This document shows, piece by piece, positions 14,533 through 22,472 of a stretch of DNA of 25,661 nucleotides. Source of the DNA: CAYQOX01 sp964419335. GTDB taxonomy: Bacteria > Hinthialibacterota > Hinthialibacteria > Hinthialibacterales > Hinthialibacteraceae. The notes beneath the pieces were generated by a model. That model was not told where the DNA came from. It searched no databases and saw only the letters and a program-made list of their open reading frames with translations. The stretch lies in contig CAYQOX010000056.1 of NCBI GenBank assembly GCA_964419335.1, positions 1 through 25,661 of the forward strand, in the 5' to 3' direction. Both the position numbers and the translations under genes were made by a program. Within the stretch, counting starts at the first letter, position 1, and every line of letters begins with the position of its first letter.

Positions 14533-17451
14533 TTACGCCACGGTCCCCGTGAAATCGGAACGCAATTTGCTCTGTAAATCAGATATGTGAGACAGCGCTT
14601 TTTTCACCATGGCCTGTTCGATCGATGTCAACGATTTGGGATGAATCTGGTTATCCGATTGGTTCTCAGATAATAAAGCATGGGCTTGATGTTTCAACCG
14701 AATTTGCATTAGGCATTCGTAACATTGCAGGGAATTTTCATACCCCGTTTTGCTGAGGACTCCATGCTCGGTGATCTGTTGAAGGCGTTCTAAGGTATTG
14801 GTTTCACGAATCTTTTTCTGAATGGCGTAAATGCGGGCAAAATCAACCAAAGGCAGCATGGCTTCTTTCATGTCGAATGTTTCCAGACGTCCATCCTTAC
14901 TTTTCGCTACGATGTTGCCGAACATTCCTAGTGGGGGTTTGATCAGGAGGGTGTTTGCGGTTAGGTGATGAAAAAAGACGGCTTTACCGTCGGATATGTG
15001 ATGAATATGTTTTATTAGTTCTTCTACGTATTTCTCTTCGCCCATCATACAACGGAGATCAAAAAAGATTTTCAAATCAAGCAGCGCCTGGGGATCGGCA
15101 TTTTGAATCCAGTCTGTAAAATATTGTTTCCAAACGGAGAGCGGCTGACACCATTGGGGATTCATAGCCATAATGTCCCCCTGACAGAAAGAGTAACCAG
15201 CTCGATCTAGTTTCGTGCAGATATGTTCGCCAAAATTCAGGAAATACGCTTGGATCTCGCTCTTCTTATCTTCCGGTGCATCTTCAAACAGAATGGCATT
15301 GTCTTGATCGGTAAACAATGTTTGCTCTTCTCGTCCTTCGCTGCCAAGGGCGACAAATGCGAAGGTCGCGGGTGGGAGGCCGATTTCTTTTACTACCATA
15401 GCCGCTATTTCTTTTAGTATCGTATCTGAGACTGTCGTGATCGTTTTTGTTAGGCTATTCGCGTTAGCTCCACTTTGAATCAAACTGTTGACTAACACCG
15501 GCAGCCGTTTGTGTTCATTCACGATTTCATCAAGGGTCTGGGCGTTTTCAATTTTTTGTATCAAAGTGGCGGATGAATAGTGTTGAAATTGCAGCAAATC
15601 CTCATCCCTAATGATTCCGGAAACCGAGCCGGCGCTGTTTTTAACAATGAGATGCTGAATTTGTTTCTTCTGCATCTGAAGGGCCGCTTCATAAACCAGG
15701 GTTCGTTCAGAGACCGCCACGAGTGGAGCGCTCATGATTTTTACAACCGGAGTCGTAAGTTCAAGGCGTTCACTTAACACCCGTTCTCGAATGTCTCGAT
15801 CGGTCACAATGCCGATTATTTCATTCGGTTCCGAATGGATAAGAATTGCTGTTATGTTGTTCTTGGTCATCAAGTCGGCGGCTTGCTGAACTGTAGTATT
15901 CATCGGGCAGGAGATGGGGTCCTGAAAAAAATTTCGAATGGGTTGATTCAGGGCGAGAAGCGAGGTCTGCAAGTCGGCTATTAAATTGTCTTTTTCGAGT
16001 TCGATAAACTGTCGGTCGGTGATATCTTCCAGCAATGCGTCATAACACAAATGATTGGTTTCCTCATCACGATAGGCCATGGCGGAAATAAGTACGATTC
16101 GGATCGAACCATCACGCCGCCGGATGCGTAGTTTTTGCCTATGAATGGTGGTGTTGTGTTGCAGGGCTTGGAGAATTCGGTCGTATTCTTCATTATCGTA
16201 AATGAGTTCTGCAACTGGCACGGTGTGTAGCTCATCCGCGTTTGTATAACCGAAGATAACAGCCGCTGTTTGGTTGGAATGAAGAATTGTTCCTTTTTTC
16301 CCAATAAATGACCGGAACAAACCAAGATTGATGTTTTGGATGAGTGTTTCATACTCACTGTTATTTTTCTCCAGTTCAGACTTTAGTGAGGGCTGAAGCG
16401 TCATATCTTTGGCAATGAGAATGGCTGCGTCTTGCTCAGAGAAAGAAATTTTCGAGATGGATAACATAACAGGAATCGAGCGGTTGTCTTTTGCAATCAA
16501 TTGAGCGGAAAACTGAGGAAATTGAGAGTGAGTGCGTATCCAATTCACCCAGTCGGATTCATTTGCCGGTTCCTCGGAGATTAAACGAAGGAAGGGTTGA
16601 TGTTCAAGTTCAGCATGACGATATCCAAGCATATCCAAAAATTTTTGGTTGGCGTAGAATACGCAACCGTCCACTATCATCACCAAACCTTCCGTAGTCG
16701 CTTCGACCAACGTCTTGTATTTTTCTCGAGAAGTTCGAAGATTGTTTTCCGCTTGTCTCCGGCGTTGTTCAATGGTAAGGCTCTGGTACGTGACAAATGC
16801 GAGAAGCAATGAGATGATTGCAGTAATTGAAATGGATATCAAAAGAAACCGATGTGTAATGGAGGAAATTTCTTCCTTGACATCTTCCAAATAAATCCCT
16901 GTGCCGATGATCCAATTCCACGGCTTAAAGCCTTTCACATAAGATAGTTTGGGAACAATTTGGGTTTCGTCGTCTTTCCATTGCCACATATATTCTACAA
17001 AACCTTCATTTTTTTCTTGCACGACTTGAACGCATTCAACAAACAAACGTTTCCCTGTTGGATCTTCATAGGTAGTCATATTTTGGCCATTGAGTTCGGG
17101 TCGGTAGGGGTGTACGATCATCTTCGGTTGCCTGTCTGTAATCCAAAAATAATCTTTTCGCTCGCTTCCGTAGCGCATGTGTCCAATCCGGTCAATAGCC
17201 CGCTGCTGGGCTTCATTTCGCGACAATGCACCTTCGCGAACCTCGGTCTCCAGTTCATCCAACACGCTCCACGCCGTATTGACCAATTCGCGAATCATTT
17301 CGCGTTTACGGTCGAGAATCGTTTTCTCGATGGCTGGAATGAGTAGAAAAAAAAGCGTAATTACAAAGAGACAAATGGTAAGCAGTGTGGGAAGTATAAT
17401 GTGGGAAAAAAAACCGGTTTTGAAAATAGACTCATTTGAATTGGAAGCCAT
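14533..17451 (-). CDS. Membrane sensor protein: Cache-PAS-PAS-CBS-CBS-DUF294 nucleotidyltransferase
   Basis: The protein is 972 residues. In order: TM helix ~17-40; periplasmic single Cache domain ~42-195 (with DYFWITD and WNWIIGTGIYLEDV); TM ~201-223; PAS ~240-350; PAS ~365-480; two CBS repeats ~505-560 and ~570-625 (IIGIVTDRDIRE, VSGIIRDEDLL); a DUF294-type nucleotidyltransferase with GSEGREEQTLFTDQDNA at 703-719, where D715 and D717 form the metal pair; and the DUF294 C-terminal helical domain ~800-940. There is no kinase, cyclase or methyl-accepting domain. DUF294/CBS proteins are commonly encoded beside VC_2705-type sodium:solute symporters, as here, and are thought to control them, perhaps by nucleotidylation as in GlnD-like proteins. 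The Cache domain suggests direct sensing of an external carboxylate. A terminator separates it from the symporter gene, so it may have its own promoter. Confidence 0.9.
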   Translation of the reverse strand: MASNSNESIFKTGFFSHIILPTLLTICLFVITLFFLLIPAIEKTILDRKREMIRELVNTAWSVLDELETEVREGALSRNEAQQRAIDRIGHMRYGSERKDYFWITDRQPKMIVHPYRPELNGQNMTTYEDPTGKRLFVECVQVVQEKNEGFVEYMWQWKDDETQIVPKLSYVKGFKPWNWIIGTGIYLEDVKEEISSITHRFLLISISITAIISLLLAFVTYQSLTIEQRRRQAENNLRTSREKYKTLVEATTEGLVMIVDGCVFYANQKFLDMLGYRHAELEHQPFLRLISEEPANESDWVNWIRTHSQFPQFSAQLIAKDNRSIPVMLSISKISFSEQDAAILIAKDMTLQPSLKSELEKNNSEYETLIQNINLGLFRSFIGKKGTILHSNQTAAVIFGYTNADELHTVPVAELIYDNEEYDRILQALQHNTTIHRQKLRIRRRDGSIRIVLISAMAYRDEETNHLCYDALLEDITDRQFIELEKDNLIADLQTSLLALNQPIRNFFQDPISCPMNTTVQQAADLMTKNNITAILIHSEPNEIIGIVTDRDIRERVLSERLELTTPVVKIMSAPLVAVSERTLVYEAALQMQKKQIQHLIVKNSAGSVSGIIRDEDLLQFQHYSSATLIQKIENAQTLDEIVNEHKRLPVLVNSLIQSGANANSLTKTITTVSDTILKEIAAMVVKEIGLPPATFAFVALGSEGREEQTLFTDQDNAILFEDAPEDKKSEIQAYFLNFGEHICTKLDRAGYSFCQGDIMAMNPQWCQPLSVWKQYFTDWIQNADPQALLDLKIFFDLRCMMGEEKYVEELIKHIHHISDGKAVFFHHLTANTLLIKPPLGMFGNIVAKSKDGRLETFDMKEAMLPLVDFARIYAIQKKIRETNTLERLQQITEHGVLSKTGYENSLQCYECLMQIRLKHQAHALLSENQSDNQIHPKSLTSIEQAMVKKALSHISDLQSKLRSDFTGTVA

Positions 17452-17517
17452 TATGGTTTTCCATTATTTTCAGAGAGCGTGTAGAAATATTATAACCGTA
17501 CAACTATAGAAGGAAGA

Positions 17518-17550
17518 AGCCTCCCCCCGAAGGTAAAGCGGGGGGAGGCT
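17518..17550 (-). terminator. Rho-independent terminator after the symporter gene
   Basis: A perfect stem AGCCTCCCCCC / GGGGGGAGGCT with a 10-11-base loop begins eight bases after the symporter stop. Read on the minus strand it is followed by TTCTTCCTTCT, a pyrimidine-rich tail. It would stop most transcription before the sensor gene. Confidence 0.85.
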
Positions 17551-17557
17551 ATGGTGC

Positions 17558-19237
17558 TTAATATCCATGTACCTTTTTCGCCAGAAATATCTTTATGTCA
17601 TCAGGCGTGTTGCATCCGGTGGCGATCGATACCAGAATATTTGTCAAAATGGCTAGCGGCGCGCCCAACCAGGCGAAATACCAAGCATTCAGGTAATAGT
17701 TAATCAGTTCTTGCGAGGGAAGCGCAATGTTGTACTTGCCGCAAATAAAATAGACCAGCGCCACCAGCGCCACTCCTGAACCGACCAGAAGACCCGCCCA
17801 GGCTCCAGCGCGATTCGAACCGCTCCACCAGATTCCTAACAGGAAGAGCGGGAAGATCGTGCAGCCCGCCAATGAAAATGCGACGGCCACCAATTGAGCG
17901 ATTAACCCCAATTTCAAAAGAGCCACAACTGTCACCGTGATAGCCATCAATATGGTTCCGATTCGAGCCATGAGCATTTGGACATGTTCGGATGCTTGGG
18001 GATTAATCACTTTAAAGTATAAATCGTGCGAGAACGCAGAAGCCCCGGCAACCAGCAATCCGGAGACTGTGGAAAAAGCAGCAGATACAGCCCCGGCCGC
18101 CAAAAGGCCAACGATGAGTGGAAATACATCCCCCAGTTGAGCCGTGTAGACCACAATGGCGTCTTTCGCCAAAGCGCCGACCTCTGGATTTGAAGATAAG
18201 ATTATACCAAAGGCAGAATAAACTGGTGCGCTCCAATAAAGTAAACTAATAAAGAAAAGCCCCCAAACAACTGACCACCGTGCATCTTTCGCGCGAGGCA
18301 CCACATAAAACCGCTGAATGACGTGGGGCAATCCAGCTGTTCCAATCATTAAAGAAAAACAAATCGCCATCCACTGAAACGCACTTTGCCCGGTGGCCGG
18401 ATCCCAAGGCATGGCGAATTCAGGAGACGGAAGAATCCCAAAATCATGCCCTAAGGCGTTTGTCCCTTTCCCTGGTTCAAGACCGGAAACAACATCGGAT
18501 ACCACCTGGCCGTATCCAAACTGCGGAATCAAGAAATACCCAAATTTATAACACAAAATGAAAAGAGGGATTACGAATGAAATAATGATAATCACATACT
18601 GGACCTGCATGTTTTTAGTAACGCCAAGCATGCCGGATATCAAGGTGTAGGCGAGTACAACCGAACTGCCGATAATCACCGCCCAATGATAATCAATGCC
18701 GAGTATCCATCCAAACATCAGGCCAATGCCTGCAAACTGGCCGACACAATAAGAAAACGAAATAAAGATGGCGAGGCAAGCGCCAAAAGCACGCAAACCG
18801 CGGGAGTAGTAACGATCTCCGATGAAGTCTGCGGCCGTGTACTTTCCAAAGCGCCGGATTTGTCCGGCCATAAGAACCAACAGCAGCACATAGCCCCCCG
18901 TCCAACCGACAACATAAGAGAGACCATGATACCCCGAGCCGTACATAATCGCAGCCATCCCCAAAAATGATGCGGCGCTCATCCAGTTCGAGGAGATGGC
19001 CATCCCTGCGCCAACCGGTGAGATTTTTCGTCCGGCAGCCCAATAGGCTGAAGTATCTTTCGCACGATTGAAGATTCCAACCAATAAAAAAGTTGTTAAA
19101 AGTAGAATTAATATGATGGCCGGACCAACCTTGAAGTTGCCTTCCAGTTCGGTCGCATGGACCGCTTGAGCCAACGCATCATGGTGTAGGAAAAAAAAGA
19201 ATGCTGTAAGGTAGATTGTATATAAAGAGCGGATCAT
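17558..19237 (-). CDS. Sodium:solute symporter, ActP/VC_2705 type (acetate or other monocarboxylate)
   Basis: The protein is 559 residues with about 13 membrane helices of the SSS family. An N-terminal signal-like segment (FFFFLHHDALAQA) is followed by the characteristic AYWAAGRKISPVGAGMAISS, NWMSAASFLGMAA, the RYYSRGLRAFGACLAIF region and GTAGLPHVIQRFYVVP. These blocks match cation/acetate symporters of the VC_2705 subfamily. AGAGGAGAATAGC precedes ATG 19237. The DUF4212 small subunit is 28 bp upstream, then the porin gene, so the three probably form one transcript ending at the terminator at 17518. Substrate is by analogy (acetate, propionate, lactate or pyruvate); I cannot choose. Confidence 0.9.
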   Translation of the reverse strand: MIRSLYTIYLTAFFFFLHHDALAQAVHATELEGNFKVGPAIILILLLTTFLLVGIFNRAKDTSAYWAAGRKISPVGAGMAISSNWMSAASFLGMAAIMYGSGYHGLSYVVGWTGGYVLLLVLMAGQIRRFGKYTAADFIGDRYYSRGLRAFGACLAIFISFSYCVGQFAGIGLMFGWILGIDYHWAVIIGSSVVLAYTLISGMLGVTKNMQVQYVIIIISFVIPLFILCYKFGYFLIPQFGYGQVVSDVVSGLEPGKGTNALGHDFGILPSPEFAMPWDPATGQSAFQWMAICFSLMIGTAGLPHVIQRFYVVPRAKDARWSVVWGLFFISLLYWSAPVYSAFGIILSSNPEVGALAKDAIVVYTAQLGDVFPLIVGLLAAGAVSAAFSTVSGLLVAGASAFSHDLYFKVINPQASEHVQMLMARIGTILMAITVTVVALLKLGLIAQLVAVAFSLAGCTIFPLFLLGIWWSGSNRAGAWAGLLVGSGVALVALVYFICGKYNIALPSQELINYYLNAWYFAWLGAPLAILTNILVSIATGCNTPDDIKIFLAKKVHGY

Positions 19238-19265
19238 GCTATTCTCCTCTATCTATTAAATCGGA

Positions 19266-20012
19266 TTATTCTTCTGTGAAGTTGTATTTTTCATTCAACC
19301 GATCGGTTAACCAAGCGTATATCAGACACAAGACAACAAATAGAATTAAGAGAAACTGCGCTGTATACCAATAATGGAATGGAAATCCTATAAATCGTGA
19401 ATCAGTTAAGAAACTTCGGTTATGCACCAGGTACAATTCCATAATACCAGGGAGTTCAGGACTCAGTTCGTAACCAGTGACGGGAACAAGAGATGAAGGC
19501 AGCAAATCGATGCGGAGCTTATCCATGCCGGAAGTTTCCAGTCCGATGGCTTCAACCGCCTGATTCACAACCGTGCTCATCCCCGATTCGTCATTGAGAT
19601 TCGACAAAAAGGCTTCCCGTTGAGATTCCGGCAAAAGATTAATCGTGATTATCGACAATGCATCCTGAAGCACCGCTTTGTGCTCGGGCTGAAGGGCAAT
19701 ATTTTTTCCAAGAACCGAAAGAGTAATGCGTGCAAATTCTTGCTGCTCTGTTTGATTGGCCGTTCCCTCTTGGATACTCGACCAGATCGATTGAAACGAC
19801 GTATAGGCTGGTTCCGGTGTGGGCTTATTGAATACAAGAAGCAAAAATTGGAATCCAAACACAGCGAAAAACCAAACCAAAACCAGGATAATAATCATTT
19901 TCATATCCGCCAATGAATGAGCGGTTTGAGGATAAAAAAAATTGACGTCTCGGCTTATAGGTTGTTTTTCTTTATTTTCCGAACTCTCACCTTCGAATGG
20001 ATGGTCATACAT
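19266..20012 (-). CDS. DUF4212-type small symporter subunit with a large insertion
   Basis: The protein is 248 residues from ATG 20012, which has GGAGGT seven bases upstream. TM1 (~38-60, MIIILVLVWFFAVFGFQFLLLV) and TM2 (~214-234) with the preceding IGFPFHYWYTAQF and the following YAWLTDRLNEKYNF match DUF4212, the small subunit that accompanies VC_2705 symporters. Ordinary members have about 80-110 residues. Here ~145 residues (61-205), largely helical and polar and with no recognised motif, lie between the two helices, on the periplasmic side if the topology is the usual one. The insertion could bind substrate or contact the porin or the Cache sensor; that is speculation. The gene lies between porin and symporter, 28 bp from the latter. 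Confidence 0.8.
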   Translation of the reverse strand: MYDHPFEGESSENKEKQPISRDVNFFYPQTAHSLADMKMIIILVLVWFFAVFGFQFLLLVFNKPTPEPAYTSFQSIWSSIQEGTANQTEQQEFARITLSVLGKNIALQPEHKAVLQDALSIITINLLPESQREAFLSNLNDESGMSTVVNQAVEAIGLETSGMDKLRIDLLPSSLVPVTGYELSPELPGIMELYLVHNRSFLTDSRFIGFPFHYWYTAQFLLILFVVLCLIYAWLTDRLNEKYNFTEE

Positions 20013-20083
20013 GGCCTTACCTCCAAAGTTTAAAAAATAGTAATGGTTAAAATAATTAAGATTTATACTAAGAAGCCTTCGGG

Positions 20084-21490
20084 TCAAAACGAATACATCA
20101 CCGAACTTTGTACGCGAAGACTATCCCCCTCATCTAGATCCCGATATTTCGTCTCCCAATACGACAATTCCAGACCGAGCATGATCGCTTCATTGACTGA
20201 ATAGAATGTATTGCCGAAAATGGACATGTTTTGGGACCGTGCATTCGGATTCAAATCATCATTAAACGGGCTGTCGATTGTGGCGCCGACATTAAAAAGA
20301 AAATCACCGAAGGGACCTAGACTGAGCGCGGTCCAGCCGCCGTGAGAAGCGATGCTCTCAAGTGGAAACTCATTGCCATTGGCTGGATTGCCATCCAGGT
20401 CTATATGACGGATGCCTTGCGCAATTCCACCCAAATAAGCGTCAAGATTTTCGCCGTAAAAGTATTCTCCCTTGAGCGCGAGTTTTTCTAGCAGCGGTAA
20501 AGTTAAATCAACATTCACCGACCATGTATCAAATTTACGATTGCTTCCGGTATTCATGATGTCATACTCTTCTTCGCCCCAGTGGCCTGATACCCCAAGG
20601 ATTGTTTGCTTGTCCGTCAAAAAAGGAAATTGGTAGGCCAATCGGCTCTGCATGGTTGGGAAACCGGCGTCTTCACCAGTATCACCCGGTCCAAAGGGAT
20701 TGCGGTCGCCAATGGTCCGGGATAAGGCGCTTTGAAATTCCAAGCGTGTGGAGTCGGATACGGCGAATCCTTTTCGCATCTGCAGTTGTGGGCGCCGGTA
20801 TCCAATATTCCCTGCCCACCAGCCGACTGGATAGTTCACCGTGGAAGGAACTAAGGGAGAAATCACATCGGCTGTTTGTCCGGCGATTAAGGTCAACTCA
20901 CTTTCAGGCCAATCGATGCGCGCATAGGCGTGACGCATCATCAAATTCGCTTTGTTCTCCGCTCCACCTCCGTAAAAATCAACTTCCGCACGGCCACTGG
21001 TTTCAGCCGAACCAAAATCCGGACCCTGAAAATGGAGCCCAAAGCGGGATTGATTGGCAGTAGTATTGAATTGGTCATCATTGTCATTTAGTGATTCCGA
21101 GATGACCCATCGGGCAAAATTTCCCGCATCCGTACGCGCACTATCGTAAGAGGCATCAAATTTTAAATAACCGTAAAAATCGATCGGTATCGATGAACGA
21201 ATGCTTGGGGCGGCTACCTCGGATGCATCGCTTTCAATTTCTTTTGTCGTGATATCTTGTTCTTTTGCAGTTTCAATTCGCTGTTTTGATTGTGAATCCT
21301 GTTGATCTAAGCGGAGTTCCAACTCTGCATTTCTCTTTTCCAAAGCGTTCAAGCGTTGTTGCATACTTTCCATTTGCTGCTTCATTTGTTGAATCAATTC
21401 CGTTTGATCATCTCCCCATGAATCATGCAGGCCTGCAAGTATAATTCCTATGCATAATAGGAATGTTTTCAATGTTGGTATCCATGGCAT
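20084..21490 (-). CDS. DcaP-like trimeric outer-membrane porin
   Basis: The protein is 468 residues from ATG 21490, which has a perfect AGGAGG upstream. Residues 1-26 are a signal peptide (FLLCIGIILAGLHDSWG). Residues ~29-68 form a coiled coil (IQQMKQQMESMQQRLNALEK), then a linker and, from ~95, alternating strands of a beta-barrel (IPIDFYGYLKFDASYD, FGLHFQGPDF, MRHAYARIDW) ending in VMYSF, the terminal Phe used for barrel assembly. The N-terminal coiled coil plus barrel matches DcaP, a porin for negatively charged small molecules. Being first in the probable operon with the carboxylate symporter, it likely supplies the outer-membrane entry step. The substrate is inferred from context. Confidence 0.85.
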   Translation of the reverse strand: MPWIPTLKTFLLCIGIILAGLHDSWGDDQTELIQQMKQQMESMQQRLNALEKRNAELELRLDQQDSQSKQRIETAKEQDITTKEIESDASEVAAPSIRSSIPIDFYGYLKFDASYDSARTDAGNFARWVISESLNDNDDQFNTTANQSRFGLHFQGPDFGSAETSGRAEVDFYGGGAENKANLMMRHAYARIDWPESELTLIAGQTADVISPLVPSTVNYPVGWWAGNIGYRRPQLQMRKGFAVSDSTRLEFQSALSRTIGDRNPFGPGDTGEDAGFPTMQSRLAYQFPFLTDKQTILGVSGHWGEEEYDIMNTGSNRKFDTWSVNVDLTLPLLEKLALKGEYFYGENLDAYLGGIAQGIRHIDLDGNPANGNEFPLESIASHGGWTALSLGPFGDFLFNVGATIDSPFNDDLNPNARSQNMSIFGNTFYSVNEAIMLGLELSYWETKYRDLDEGDSLRVQSSVMYSF

Positions 21491-21708
21491 AGCTGTCCTC
21501 CTGAGCATTAGATTATTAATAAAATGCATGTTTTTTTTGATACAAAATAAAGGTTGATTTGGTGAGGTCGATTCTTAACGAGAGAATTAGTTATATGGTG
21601 CATGATGGATCTTTGTTGAAAATATCAATAGGTTATATGGGACTGAGAAATTCCATTCACTTCTTGAATATATGGCTGGTAAATCTTATAGAAAAACAAT
21701 GATACGGG

Positions 21709-21987
21709 TTAATACATTTCTTGAACGATATGTTGAACATCGCTTTTATGAATTCCGGAACCAGGCTTATCCGCCATTCGACGAACAAGATCCTTCATTT
21801 GCTCTGCGTTCATCGCATTATGGGCTGCATGAACGCGGTCTAAGGTGTGGCACTTTGAGCACATTTTTTCGAATTGTGGATGTGCTCCAGTTACAGCAGC
21901 AGTTGGTCTTGAATCGCCGGTGACGCACGCATAAAAAACGATATTTCCCAAGAAAAACAATACAAATGCACTTAACCAATTTTTCAT
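21709..21987 (-). CDS. Small c-type cytochrome, possibly lipid-anchored
   Basis: The protein is 92 residues from ATG 21987, preceded by a G-rich site (GGGGGGAAGC). The N-terminus is a hydrophobic signal with a lipobox-like FYAC at 18-21, suggesting a lipoprotein or a Sec-exported soluble form. The haem motif CSKCH is at 43-47. A Met near the C-terminus (IVQEMY) or in the MKDLVRRMADK helix could be the second axial ligand. The length fits class I mono-haem cytochromes that carry electrons in the periplasm. It stands alone 219 bp upstream of the porin gene on the same strand; no oxidase or dehydrogenase partner is visible. The redox partner is unknown. Confidence 0.82.
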   Translation of the reverse strand: MKNWLSAFVLFFLGNIVFYACVTGDSRPTAAVTGAHPQFEKMCSKCHTLDRVHAAHNAMNAEQMKDLVRRMADKPGSGIHKSDVQHIVQEMY

Positions 21988-22415
21988 TATGCTTCCCCCC
22001 CAACAGATGAATTGCAAGAATCATACAATTTAAATTGTGATAAGTAAAGCCATTGGGGCAAAAAAGTTAACCGAACCGTAAGCATCGGTAATTACAAGAC
22101 TTAAAGCTCATTAAATCCCGAGATTCATGAACATTGACATTCTACATTTCTCTCCCGTTTCTATAGCAATTACTTTAAATTTAGGATGCCAATGAAGTTC
22201 ATTTGCAATCATGGCATTTTTTCGAATTATTTTGGCTGGCAGGGGAAATCAAGAGCAGCAACGGGTGATTGTGTTTCAGGCTACTGAGATTTGTCATTCA
22301 TCCATCCAGAGAATTTGTGCAGAGTGGATACATAAAAACACGCGCTAACTCGTGCATTCTTATTTAATGAGAATACAAGAAGCACGAAAGGAAGCGCGTG
22401 TTGATAAAAAGTATC
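21988..22415. other. Intergenic region with a nested inverted repeat
   Basis: I see no convincing gene in these 428 bases. An open frame on the plus strand from 22352 has no family features and runs antisense into the next gene. The only structure is the nested palindrome at 22337-22402. The rest is AT-rich and presumably contains the promoter of the cytochrome gene. Confidence 0.6.
22337..22402. repeat. Nested three-stem inverted repeat
   Basis: Three successive stems close on each other: AACACGCGC with GCGCGTGTT, then TCGTGC with GCACGA, then ATTCT with AGAAT, separated by short internal loops over 66 bases. No U-tract follows on either strand, so it is not an ordinary terminator. It may be a small RNA structure, a REP-like element or a degraded mobile-element end. 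Confidence 0.65.
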
Positions 22416-22434
22416 CGAAAAAGCCCCAAGGGCT
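22416..22434 (-). terminator. Rho-independent terminator after the beta-propeller gene
   Basis: On the minus strand, AGCCC-TTG-GGGCT is followed by TTTTC, 38 bases after the stop codon of the upstream gene. The stem is short but GC-rich, and the loop and tail are canonical. Confidence 0.65.
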
Positions 22435-22472
22435 CAAGTCAATGGTTGTAACGAATATAGCGTCTCCGGCCG

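Noticed and set aside
20602..21063. 153-codon plus-strand ORF opposite the porin gene
   Set aside because: It is antisense to a well-supported beta-barrel gene, with no family resemblance and no ribosome site.
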